Of a DNA stretch of 64,000 bases, positions 23,306-35,100 are shown piece after piece; position 1 is the first letter of the stretch; every line of letters begins with the position of its first letter. Under the pieces are notes generated by a model. It did not search any database. It was not told where the DNA came from and worked only from the letters and a program-made list of their open reading frames with translations. The position numbers were made by a program, and so were the translations under genes. Source of the stretch: Chytridium lagenaria (lineage: Eukaryota > Chytridiomycota > Chytridiomycetes > Chytridiales > Chytridiaceae). The DNA is taken from the NCBI GenBank assembly GCA_025449115.1, contig JAHLKC010000064.1, positions 62,001 to 126,000 of the forward strand. Reading direction: 5' to 3'.

Positions 23306-26300
23306 ATGGAGGACATGGAGGCTGTGGTGGATACAGATCAAGCGGATCAAGGCCACGGAGCAATAGAAGACCCCAAACATGCGGATTTAGGTGGTTCTCC
23401 GCACATGATTTGGCAGTCAGAGTCCGTCCACAAGAGATTTGAGCACAACCATGAATCTGGGGCGACATGGAGCCGTTCACCCTCCCCATCAAAAGGTCTC
23501 GCCATTCATGTAGAAAGTTCGCCACGTTCCGGGGGGCTGTTTTCTAACCGAAACTATGAAGGGAATCTTACACCTGAACCATCACTCACAGATCCCCTTC
23601 AAAGTTCGGTTCTGTATGATGATGAAGCGGAGTTACATAACCGTATCATCCCAGCTGCCGCCTCCCTGCTGACAACGCCGTCTCGGAAACGAGATGAAGA
23701 AGTGAAAGCAGCTTCTTCAGATGCCTCACCTCTGTCACCGCCAGCCTTGACGAACGTCGATTCATTGACATCTTCACCGTCTTCGCCGTCGCAAGCTTTC
23801 ATAACGCCTGCCGCTGGAACACCAAGCCACCCCTCTTTTATTGACGCAACCGACGCAGGTTCATCTCAGGCTACTGAGCATCACGAGTCTCTGCAGCCAG
23901 TTGTTGAAGTGGAAGAGCAGAGGCCACAAAGTTCTGAGCCGGCTTCCCCACCCCACCCGTCAAAAGATGACATTGAAATAACGAAGCCATCAGTGCCTGA
24001 ACCGAAATCTGCATTATCGGGGAGTGGGATTATGTCGAGTACTCTCAACTCCTTAAGTCAAGTGGAGCGGTCAGTGAGGCGTGTTATATCACTTTCCGGG
24101 CTATCAAAACCTCCTGCAACGCCAAAGGCGCCAGCGGAGTCAAGCGAACCCGTCAAACATACGCTTGAAGACGCGAAAGTGGCGAGGGAGCGCCGTCAAA
24201 GCGTTCCGGTTACCAGCAAATCTAGTGCTGACATTGAGGAAGATCCATCTTTAACATCCATCTCCTTACCAACCCTGATCAAGACCCTTCTTACGCAACT
24301 TCAATTACAAAGCCAGATCCACCCCTCCTTAACCGTCGTCCATCTAAACCTTTCATCGCGCCTCCTGGGTCTGCTAAATATCGGTATAGTCTTGCAGGGA
24401 CAGCTTCGTCGTCGAATTCAGAGTTTGACAGCGGGGATGGTGGGATGACCAGGGCGAATGAGGTTGCTGCTATCTTATCGGGAGCTACAGCTGTGATTTC
24501 AAGTATTTCAGCTGAAGAGGCGCCGGCGAGTCGGAGGAAAAATCAGGATTGGCATGATTTATTTCCGTCCGTGCCTAAGGATGAGACTCTTATTGATGGT
24601 GAGTTTTCTAATTTTTAATTCCTTTCAGTGTATACCACTTCTGCTAAGCAATGATTTAGAATTTAATTGTGCTTGGCAAAAGGAGGTTTTGATGCAGGGG
24701 AGGCTGTATCTTTCAAATCGACGGATATGCTTCAATTCCAATATTTTGGATGGACACAATCTTTAAATCTTGATTTTGATGATATCCATACCATCAACAA
24801 AAAGAGCGTGGGTGGGATTATACCAAATTCGATTGAAGTTGTTATGGTATCCGGATCGAATGTACGTTAATATTCTTGTTTTTATTCTTTATTGACTTTT
24901 TCCAAAATTTCTAGTATTTTTTGCAAGTTTTATGCAACGAGATGCTGCATATGAAAGTATTACAAAAGCGTGGGGAGGCCCTAGTCGAAGCATTCGCCTA
25001 AGAACATTTCGAAAAGTTAATGAAGATGAGGCATCCCAATCCCAAATGGATTCAACCTTCTCCCTTGATGAGGAGAGCCTTCCCGAGTCTTCATTGCCTG
25101 CATTACCAAAGGATGGGCTCTCTAAAATGTTGCCCGACCCTACTGCTCCCCAAATAGAAGATCATGATGCTTCGCTTCAACCGTCATTTGAGCCGATGGA
25201 GGTTGAATCTGGGCTCCCTACATCTCCACGCATCGTCAAGACAGTGAGCGTGGGGTCCGCTACAGAGTTGGAGGTGTTGCAACCAAAGTCATATACAAAC
25301 CGGTTTGCAAATGCACTGATCAATGAGATGGATAAGCTTGTGGATGAGAATGAACCTGAAGCGGACAGGAAACCGGCGTTGTCTGTTCAATTACCAAATG
25401 CTCACAAGAGCGCTCCGCCGACAGTGTCAAAGGCTACAATGAAGACATTAAACCCGACGACGGAACACCAAGTTCAAAGGACTTTTTCTCAAAAACATCT
25501 AACATTTCCCCAAATTCTCAAGCTGTGATGATGAGTTTTCCTGTTGAACGGCGACTTTCTGGGGTGTCTGTGTCGAAGGGGCTCGCCGATCTCGCAGAGT
25601 CTATTCCAGGAAGCCCAGCAATATCTGAGGACGGAAGTCAAGGTGGATCTTCCGGCCCTGGATCAGCTACTCATGGGTTTCCTCATCCCGGCTTAGGGTC
25701 ATCTACGTCTCCATCATCAATCGTCGGTGTACGAAATCAACATATCGTATTTCAGCGCCACCCCGTCAATGCCTCTCAAATGAAGTTTGATGCCGCTCAT
25801 CGCCCGAAATCTCCCACCATTAGTCCCGACAAAGTCATGCTGCATGATCATCCTCCTCGACCTGTTTCAGGATTTGGACGGGCTTATGCGAGTAATTCGT
25901 CACTTTCCGCTCCGTTATCGGAGGATTCGTTGGCTTTCAGCAGATTCAAGCCCTATGATTGATCTTACTCCTCACATGGATAATGCTTTATCTCGGAAAG
26001 CGGCTACACTTGTGACTACAGTTAAACAGTTGAGCCACACGAACCCGAACCTTGTGGAAAATCTTTCGGAAGCAATGGAGACCGTGTCGCTAAAGTCTGC
26101 TCCAGCTGAGGTCAGGAGACATAAGAAGAAGAAGTTAGTGACGAGGACAAAGCCTGCACCCACTGTTATTATTCCGAACACGCCATCAACCTGTCCTTGT
26201 GAAGAAGTTCACCAGAAAATGACCTCAGTGTTTACGGGAACTTTTAAAGCATCGGTGGACCGTCTTTGGGATTTGTTATACGTCACTCCGATGACGCCAG

Positions 26301-27650
26301 ACTCTTTCTTCCACAATTTCATCACCAAACGGCGGAAATGTCAAAATTTGGTGTTGACGGATTGGCTTCCTGGCACAAAATCTACTGAGTCTCCAAAAAC
26401 TGATTCATCAGCTGATGCTATCGTTGGATCGTTGTGCAGCGCTGGCCACCCGTCTCCGCCCTCCCTTACTCCGCCAGTCAAATACAAAAATCTAGGAATG
26501 GCGGTGGTCGGAAGTCATCGGCACATGGAGTATGTGATCCCGTTGAATAATCCGCTTGGTCCTAAATCGACAAGGTGCCAGGCGAGGGAGTTTATTGAGC
26601 ATGTGGAAGAGGTGCTAGAGGGGGGGTCTGTTGGGTATGTGTGCGTCAAACAGACGAGTGTAACGCCGGATGTGCCGGCGGGGAATACCTTCTTGACGCA
26701 TTTGAAGATATGCCTTACAAGGGTGTCAGCGACGGAAACGCGATTGAAGGCGTCATGCGATGTGGAGTTTACTAAGAGTTCATGGATTCAATGTAAGTTG
26801 GACATACATATTCCACTTTTTTCCTGCAGTCTTTGTTTTCACAGCCTGCTCCCTGTTTTCTGTTTATATCAAAGACTAAGATCTTTTTTACTAAAATATG
26901 TTTTGTTAAGCTGTTTTGAAATCCGCTGTTCCTGATGGTATGCGCACATACTACCGTGAACTGGAACCCTTTCTCTCTGATTATCTGTTTTCAAATCCTC
27001 CATCAATACCCACAGTTCAAGTAATGGAGGAAATCGAGGTTACAGACGATGAAGAACAAGAACGGAACCAGAAGAGCGAAGCTTCAATTAAAGAATACAA
27101 GGCGGATAGCAGAGCGCCGAGCCTCGAACATCCCCTACAAAAGGAGGTTGAAGAAATACGGAAATTAGAAAATGAGGAGAAAAGGAGACGTTCACCGCAG
27201 AGGGGAGTGTCTCCGGTACCTCCTGGCATTGCATCAGGTCTGCTGGCTACCGCAGACACTGCGAGCGTTTCTTTAACATCGACAAAGGGTGCTGATGGTC
27301 TCGATCATGTTGCAGCAGCTTTGGATAATCACGTGGTCTCTCTCTCGGCAGGGTTTACTATATTCTATGCCATTGTCTCTAGGTTGGGGTCGCCGGTGAC
27401 TCGATCTGAAAAGTTCAAAGCGAGTTTCGCAGTGGTGCTGGATGGGTTATTTCAATCACCTCGGTTCCTCGGTTCTGCTATGTTGCTTTTTGTGCTTGGC
27501 ACAATTTGTGTCATGTTCACAATGTCGCAGATCCTTTCGTCATTCACCGATAGGCGATTGCATTGGGATCAAGCGATAATATCTCAAATCGTGGAGGAGA
27601 CTGTGCGCAAAACTCTTCATATACTTGAGGGTCGCAGTCAAGAGGAATGA
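23306..27650 (+). CDS. GRAM-VASt sterol transfer protein (Lam/Ysp2/GRAMD1 type)
   Basis: This is an ER-anchored protein that moves sterol between ER and plasma membrane at contact sites. The first 400 residues are Ser/Pro-rich. The GRAM domain begins ETLIDEFNCAWQKEVLMQGR, LYLSNRRICFNSNIFGW and continues with IHTINKKSVGGIIPNSIEVV and FFASFMQRDAAYESI. After another disordered part comes the VASt domain: TSVFTGTFKASVDRLWDLLY, SFFHNFITKRRKCQNLVLTD, GSHRHMEYVIPLNNPLGP, GYVCVKQTSVTPDVPAGN and ASCDVEFTKSSWIQ. One TM helix (GSAMLLFVLGTICVMFTMSQ) is near the C-terminus, as expected. Introns: 24599-24659, one ending at 24915, 25892-25940 and 26793-26910. Missing bases at 24744-24747 and 25483-25487, and one between 24253 and 24420, break the frame. 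The GRAM case (NIFGW) is unambiguous. Confidence 0.88.
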
Positions 27651-27889
27651 TTGTGGATGGCTAGGCTCTTTCTCCAAATTGGAAAGGTCTACAGAATTCT
27701 TAGCGCAGAGGATTCCTGTTGATGTTTATTTTTATTGTTGCGTATCCAGGTACATTTTTGCACACACATTCGAAAAATACATATGATGCATATATAGCGA
27801 TATAAAAATGACTCGGTAGGGTGGTATAAAGAGTACGTATGAGTACGGCAGTTTGATGTGAGTAAGTGTTTTAAAGATTTTTTTGGAAA

Positions 27890-29011
27890 TCATCGGCACA
27901 TTTTCTCGTACACGTCCACCTTCTCGGCGTCTTTTTCAGGACGCGGCAAGTTGGCCCAAAGAAGCTCTTTAGTTCCTTGGGCATTAAGGCGTGTTGAGTA
28001 TTTCACTTGATCAATATGAAACATCCTGCAAATGTCAGACAAATAGTCGTTGATCAGAATTACCAAAAATGCCCATTGTTGCAAGCTTCCATGCATGGCT
28101 CGCAAGGTTGCGTCACATGGTAACCAATAACGTTCCCACTAAGAAAGTTAGATTTCGCATCAATTGCGACGTACCATCCCAGGCAGGCAACATCTCTGAT
28201 TCTGCAAAAGCAATTTCTAGTCTTTTTGGTAAGCAAGAGAAAAATGAAAGAATCCATTAGATTTGCAAGTGGCTTTCTGGCAAACCTGGTAGTCCTCATG
28301 AACCAGCTGTACACCTTGAGGGGGGATATCCGTTGAAAACAGCTCAATCTTGGTGTCGGCTAAAAGAATCGCTTTCATCCCTCTATTGCAAGCAATTTGG
28401 TCGCAGTGAACACAGGAGAGTAGGCAAACAGTTTTACTTCTAAATTGCTGACGCATCCCTGTAAAGTCCTCCATGGGTTGTACGTGCCTGGAAGACCGTG
28501 CAGACATTGGTCGCGCAGAGACTTGACTGGATTGAGCGGTTGCTGGCACGGGAGCATCGCTGGCCATCTGCTGCACTGGTTGATATCCCTGCTGGTTGAC
28601 GTGTTCAACGTAGGGTTGGGTGTGGCGGATGTAAATGGGTGAGAGTGAAGATCGTATGGTGGCGGTATTGGACGATTGGTAACGGTACGCAGGCCCATCT
28701 ACGGACTGAGGCCTGCTATGTGTAAAAGCTTGCTCGCGTGTCTGGTTTACACTATGAGTGTACGATGGCGCATCCTGATAGAGGCCAAGGGATTGATATT
28801 GGAGGTAGTGATTTGCTTGCAGAGCGCCCCCTTGGGATGATGTGTAGTAGATCGTTCCTTCCTGCGCTCGAGGAGCGACGCGGTGATACTGCTGCATGTA
28901 CACAGGTGCCTGAACTCCATTTGATCTTGACATCTTTGCTTGAGCAAGGCGTTGGCTTCGACGTAGGAAAGAGTTGGTGGGCGTAATGTGAGTAGGAGGA
29001 TGCAACACCAA
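27890..29011 (-). CDS. FAM72: FAM72 family protein with long N-terminal extension
   Basis: The C-terminal half matches animal FAM72, a small cysteine-rich protein tied to proliferation and, in mammals, to UNG2 control. Clear matches are TVCLLSCVHCDQIACNRGMK, AILLADTKIELFSTDIPP, DVACLGCGNVIGYHV, CEPCMEACNNGHFWMFH and LLWANLPRPE. The CxxC pairs suggest a zinc-binding fold. The first 150 residues are Gln/Ser/Tyr-rich and have no counterpart in animal FAM72. The start may be 29011 or the in-frame Met at 28933 (MSRSNGVQAPVY). Conservation predicts that KATC-K joins IRDVAC, yet the donor side of that join (near 28270) shows no GT; the acceptor TTTTGCAG is normal. The next intron, within CLGC/GNV, is regular GT-AG. 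It is head to head with EME1. Confidence 0.85.
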
Positions 29012-29202
29012 GGATAGTTCACGGTGAGTTTCTGGTCTTCCCCGATGGTCGGAAAGTTATTTTTATCAATAAACCCAGCTGCTCTCGTGAAGAATGCAGA
29101 CTGAATGCAGACTGAATCAGACCTGATTCAGGTGTTTTCGTTCCCTTCATTACATATCAAATATGGCTTGCCAATCACGAAGAAGTTTGTCCAGTTTCTG
29201 TG
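29012..29202. promoter_or_regulatory. shared FAM72-EME1 promoter with a palindrome
   Basis: This 191-bp gap separates two divergent genes. It holds the inverted repeat CTGAATCAG-AC-CTGATTCAG at 29112-29131 and, just before it, a tandem ATGCAGACTGA (29095-29115). The palindrome is a candidate site for a dimeric regulator; this is inference. Confidence 0.45.
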
Positions 29203-31837
29203 ATGACTGAACAAGTCTACCAACGATGGGTTTCGGACGTCTATGCGCTCTTCCCCGCGCACCGCAGAGACGACATTCTAACGGACTTGCGGCATACGAA
29301 AGATGTCGAAGCAACCATTAACCGCATTTTGGACAGCACGTTTTTGTCCGGAACTGACCGAGATCCAAGCCTGGACTTAATTCTCATCGATGATGATGAT
29401 GGTGCTGAGCCTTCCTTCCATCTGTCTGCAGCACCAAGCTCGAGGTCTCCTCAAAAACTCCTGGGGTCTTCGCTATCACCTCCACCTAGATACATTCACT
29501 CGAGGACCAGCAGCAATGGGTTCGTATTCTATGTCTGCTTGCAGCTCTGACAGTCACAAGCTTCTCCGAACAAGACTATTCGCAGCCTCACAATTACAGC
29601 TCACAATCATCTCATACTACCGAATTATCCAAAATGGTTCAATCGGTGAACCTCTCACTACTTTCTTCACCCCCCAACCATGCTACCCGCAATGAACGGA
29701 GGGATTCATTGGAGATTATCGACCTATCAAAAACTCCCGCTGCAACATTCAAGCAAGCGCCAAAACCTCAAGGCAGATCATACGCTTACTCCTTTGATGA
29801 TGACGATGATGATTTGCTGCCAACGGAGCAAGCTCTCTTTGCAGAGCCGTGTTTCCTGCCACCTGTACGAGAATCGTCGACATTAACATATCGAGAGCGC
29901 GACACTCTTCAAGAACTCAATACTTTATCTAATCATTTTTCCCACCACTCGACAACGTTAGCTCTTTCGGATTCGCATATCTTGAATGATAGTAATGATG
30001 AAGAACCCAACCGGAAGAAAAGAAAGAGAAAATCACCAGAGGAATCTGCCGCTGAACGTCTAAGAAAGGAGCAGGAAGCTATGCGGAAACGTTCAGAAAA
30101 GGCAGGATTTGAAATTTCTTGCTTGACTAATTATGTAAAGGACGAAAAGGCACGACAAAAAGAGCTGGAGAAGGAAGAGAAAAGACTTTTGAAAGAGAAA
30201 GAAATGGAAGAGAAAAGGCTAGCCAAGGAGAAGGCAGTAGAGGATAAGCGAAGAGAAATTGAGGAATTACGGGTAAGGCGGTTGTTCTGGAATTGTTTGT
30301 TATTACTATGTCTAGTTGTTGCAAACACAAAACATATTTTAATAATGCATAGTCTCAAACGCAATCCGTCAAAAACGCCAACAAACTTCGCGACAAGCGT
30401 TCTTCAATTCAAGAAATGATAGTTGAGGTGGATCCTGCGTTTGTCACAGAAAAATACGGAGCTGCAATCATACACAGCATGCAAGAAGCTGGTGGCATCG
30501 TTCGGATTAAACCACAGCCTCTTGCCAGAAGTCTGATATGGAAAAGAAAGGTTTCTCGTGAATGGGATAATGAAACAGGACGCTGGAAGCCCTGTGATGA
30601 AAAAATTGCAACTGAACCTTTTGTTGTCGTCCGGATAGATGCTGCTACTCTGTCTAGCATTTTACTCGGTTCTCCCGCGGAAGATGTACTACCAAGAGGA
30701 GGATATGGTGAGGATATTGCGACTGTTGATGTGGGCACACTGTCTCCATCGCACATCGAAACCCCACTGAAAGGGTGTTTCACGCAAATGCCAACATCAG
30801 GACCTACGGCAGGCGCAAAGTCCTTGCTTGATCTCATTGGGCAAAAATATCCCAAGTGTACTCCGATACTCCTCGTTGAGGGTACACGTGCTTTGATCAA
30901 GGAGCGGACCCGTCTCCTTGACGCACAACTACGTGAGGAGATGAAAAAAGGCGAAGCATCTAATGCAAGAAAACCTCGTCAAAATCGCCCTGGAGGTTCT
31001 GCGGCAGTACATGCATCTAAGGAGCAATTTGAAGCGGCATATATGTGGTTTCAATTTCAGGGATATTGCTTTGTTCATACGACCGAATCGCAAGATGAGT
31101 TGACGAAAATATTGATAAGCTTTGCCCACACCATATCAATGCTTCCGGAGAGACTGTGAGACAAATTTACTGTTTTCAATCGATACATGATTCTCTTCCT
31201 ATCTTTATTAACGATTGTATAACATTTGACAGACGTCGCAACGAACAGTCATTCCAGTTAAACTTTGGGGATTACGTAAAATCCGGAAAAGACACTCAAG
31301 ACACTTGGCGCAGGATATTGATGGAAGTTAAACCTTGCTCTGAAAATGCGGCCACCGCCATTACCGAGATGTATCCGTCATTTAGATCACTATACGACAA
31401 GTATTGCAGCCTCACCTCTGAAAACGCTAGAGAATTGCTATTGGAAAACATTGTGGTAATTATAATGTCTCCTTTTTCCTTGTTGCACGTCTTTCGTTCA
31501 ACATCTGTAGGCCAATGTAACTTAAATATAAAATCAGGTTCCTCGTTTAGGTGGAGCTCCGCGCCGTGTAGGGCCTTCACTTTCAAGAAAGATTTACTTA
31601 ACTCTCATGAGCAAAGATGAGAATATTGTCGTATCGGAGCTCGGAACGACAACGTCAAAGACAGCCGTTAAGCAAGCCAACCAGCCTACGTCATTACCCC
31701 AATCTCAGCCAACTATCACAGAAATGCTTGCCAGGCGCTCTTCTAGCCAAGGCGTCCGATCGTCCTCGCCAGCTGCAAGAGGATTTTACGCTCCTCGAAC
31801 AGAGTTGAGTGGTGGGTTTTTCGTCTCTGACGATTAA
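29203..31837 (+). CDS. EME1: EME1-like subunit of the Mus81 endonuclease, with CUE-like N-terminus
   Basis: EME1 is the non-catalytic partner of Mus81 in the structure-specific nuclease that cuts branched recombination and replication intermediates. The ERCC4-like domain starts QEMIVEVDPAFVTEKYG, AAIIHSMQEAGGIVRIKPQ and LARSLIWKRKVSREWD, and contains TPILLVEGTRALIKERTR. The helix-hairpin-helix end gives LLLENIVVPRLGGAPRRVGP and LSRKIYLTLMSKDE, where RRVGP is typical of EME1. A coiled, Lys/Glu-rich region precedes the nuclease fold. The first 45 residues look like a CUE domain (ALFPAHRRDDILTDLRHTKD, VEATINRIL), which would bind ubiquitin. Introns 30273-30353, 31156-31232 and 31456-31537 are clear. 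The frame around 29510-29570 is not resolved. The start is the ATG at 29203. Confidence 0.85.
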
Positions 31838-32185
31838 AAAATATGTATCAATAAAATGTACAATGGTACCTATATAGTTCACTGTTTTGTCCTTTGGGCA
31901 AGGTCGTGTGCTGTGTTGGTCTGTGTAACCTTGATAAGTCCAAGGATACAGACATCAGTCTACCAAGTGCTGTCATCTGCGATCATTCGCCTTTGAGTAC
32001 GCTTTTGAGTACGCTTGAAGGTCTGGTCGTAATCAGATTTGTGCAATTTACTCTGTCTGCGTTGAATTTGGCAGATTGTGGAGGGCCTTGGTGGTAGCCG
32101 CTACATGTGCATTGTTGGCCATTATATTTTAACTCATGTGGTCTGTGTAGATACTTTCAAGTGAGTCAGTGATTTTGCAGCCGAT
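31838..32185. other. intergenic, promoter of the OSH gene
   Basis: This stretch lies between the EME1 stop and the first ATG of the oxysterol-binding protein gene. It includes a short duplication (TTTGAGTACGCTTTTGAGTACGC near 31991) and a TTTTGCAG just before the ATG, which could be the acceptor of a 5' UTR intron. I see no gene. Confidence 0.4.
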
Positions 32186-35100
32186 ATGCAGAGCCATATT
32201 CATCACAAGCAACACGTTTCTATCTCGTCCATCAACTCCGATGGATCTGCTCGCTCAAGGACTGTTTCCTCACCGCCAACCTCACCCATTCCGCACCATC
32301 GTGCATCAATGACGAACTTACAGCAAAACTTTCTTGGGCAACAACGGACGTCTGGTTGGCTTGTGGAGCATCATTATACTTAATGTTAACACGCATTTTT
32401 TTTTTTGTGTCAACGTAGGTGCTGGCGGTTCTGGGACTCATTTCCATCGCTTGTCACCTTCAGCTTCATCTGACCAGCTTCGGAGAGCTTCAAATACTGT
32501 CGCAGGTCCATCGTTATCTCAAACCTCTAACACTGGTCTTTCAACACCTGGAGGGAACAATATAACGGATTCAGTTCTGTCCTTCCAAATATTGAATATC
32601 ATTCAGTCAAATGATCTTTCCGTAATTCTGCCAGCGTTACAGGATTATATCGTTTCATGTCAGACTACTCCAAGCTTTGGATCTCCCCTTCATTTGGCCA
32701 TACCGATTTGCTCAAAGCATGTCGTTGAGCAAATAATCAATACTTTTCTGCTATCCGGAAGTCCGGCGAGGGTAAAAGAGCCTTTCTGGGTCAACGATCT
32801 ATCATCACCTGATGGCGATACTCCTCTTCATATTGCCGCCAGGATGAAGAATTTTGAAGTCTTGGACATTCTCTTTCGGGTTGAAGGCATAGATGACTCC
32901 ATACGAAATTCCGCGGGTAAAATTCCTGAGGAAGTGGTCAAGAGAACCGACGTTGCTGCTGAGAAAGTTATCGAGTTGTTTAGGCGTAAGTATTTGCATT
33001 TGCATAAACTTTGCTAAATTCTCATAGGCTCACGATTGGAGTTTATCCATCGCACTAATGAAAAACTTCGAGCATGTGTTGCGGGTCGAACAACCTATGC
33101 CTTGTATGATTTTCTATCACGAGATCGGAGAGTTCAGGGTTATTATAACGCCCGTCTAATTGACATCAACTCACCGCTGGATTCTTTATCCGATGCGACG
33201 CTACTTCATTACGCCGCGAAGGAAGATAGCGCTGAGTTAGTTGAATGGTGCCTGAGAAAGGGTGCGGATCCAGAAATTAAAGACAGGAAGGGTCGAAAGC
33301 CCATTGACGTAAGTCCTTTTCATTTATCTACTAAATTATTTTCTGATAAATAAAAAATGAGTTACTAAGCTTCTTTTGACAGCTTTTGCCAAAGAAAGAT
33401 AGCCGAGCTCGAGATAGATTGAAAAATGGTTTGTAATGTTTCTAAGGTTCTGCTAAATGCCTGTAATTAGCTGTGCCGCAACCCTTACTTGTCCAATCTA
33501 CTTCTTCCAACACGTCTGGTGCGGATTCAAGAATATCCGTTCAACCTCCTGCTGTGAGAGGGGTTCTTAAAAAATGGGTAAACTTTTCTTCCGGCTGGAA
33601 ATCGCGCTACTTTGCTCTTGAAAAGGGGACATTTAGCTATTACAAATCGGAGGCCGATTATCCGGAATCCTGCAGGGGCTCCATTGCCTCGCGCATCGCA
33701 GTTGTTGAGTTTCCGGAGGCGAAAGATAAGTCTAGATTTGACGTCGTCGGAAAGGGAAGTGTTCGCTTTTCTTTGCAAGCACGAAGTCCTGCGGACGCAA
33801 AGAGATGGGTGTGGGCCCTAATGGAGGTGATTACCATTAGATACTCGCGGTACTTATTGAAATAGAGCAAACGATGGGCCACTGACAACGAAGCTGAAGT
33901 CACAAGATTGTATGGCACCTCTGCGGGTATCGAGCCATCGGACATAGTAGACGAGATTAGTGATGATGATAAGGATGCCGAAAATACGGCGTATGACTAT
34001 CAAGTCTCTGGCGAGATTCCGCCTCCTCCTCAAAGGTATGATTATAGCTTGCCCCAGGGAGGCAGCTCTGCGAGCCCACAGCGCCTGAGCTCAGCTTCAA
34101 ACCACCCAAATCATCGATTAAGCATTGCTGCGGATCTCGGAGCGGTTTTAAACGGAAGAACTAGCTCATCTTCAAGAAATGACACTCGAGGCGATTATTT
34201 TCCAACAACAAGCACAGACGACCTTGCCACCCTTGCTCATTTATTACAAGTTCAGATGGATGTGCAAAATAGGGTGGTGGAAGCTGTAATTGAGAGCATT
34301 TTGCAAGGGCAGAGCGTCGCACCATCACGACTCTCTAGCTCGTCCTTCAGTGGAGCGGATAGGTCCTCAACTTCGACGCCATCTCTCTCTGGAGCTAGTG
34401 CGCAAGCAGGATTTCTGAGAGAAGTGGATATTTCAAACTTACCCTCCCTCATGAAGTCATCCATGAGACAGGTTGGCGACACGGTTGGTCGAGTGCTGAC
34501 GGTCGCAGAGGCAAAAGAACGAAAATGGAGGAGGCGTGAGCAGAAGTACTTGGATCGGATCAAGAGACTGGAAGCAATAATTCAATCTAGTCTGAGTAGT
34601 GATAGTACTGTTGAAGGCAGAGTTGCCAACTCAGGGGCTGCTCTAATTCCATCACCTTTGACTGCTACTCAAGCCGATAGTGGAGATGATGCGTTTTATT
34701 CACCAATTCCGCCAGAAACCTTGAGGAAAGCACCAGCTGCTCCGTATGTTTACGACGCAAACGATATTTCACCACAGATGAATATTCCTGGGTCGCTCAC
34801 TGGAGCCGGGGCCTTAAAGAGTTACGAAGAAGACAGCGAGGATTCAGATATACTGATGGACATGCAAGATGCCGAAGAAGATTTTGACGATGAAGTATTC
34901 TATGACGCTGCCGACGGATTACCTAGGACTTTCACTGCATCTAGTAGGCTTACAGTGAGAACGTACAGGTCTCCTCAAATTAAGCCCTCATCAAGTCTCC
35001 CGCTGTCAGGCTCATCAACTGGTGTAATGGGGTTCACCAGCGAAGCCTCAGCTGCTGTTCCTATGGAACAGATTTCGAAATTGCCGCTTAGTTTGGTACA

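Noticed and set aside
25892..25940. A frame break in the Lam-type gene near 25940
   Set aside because: It is explained by a 49-nt intron with a GTAATT donor and a TTTCAG acceptor.
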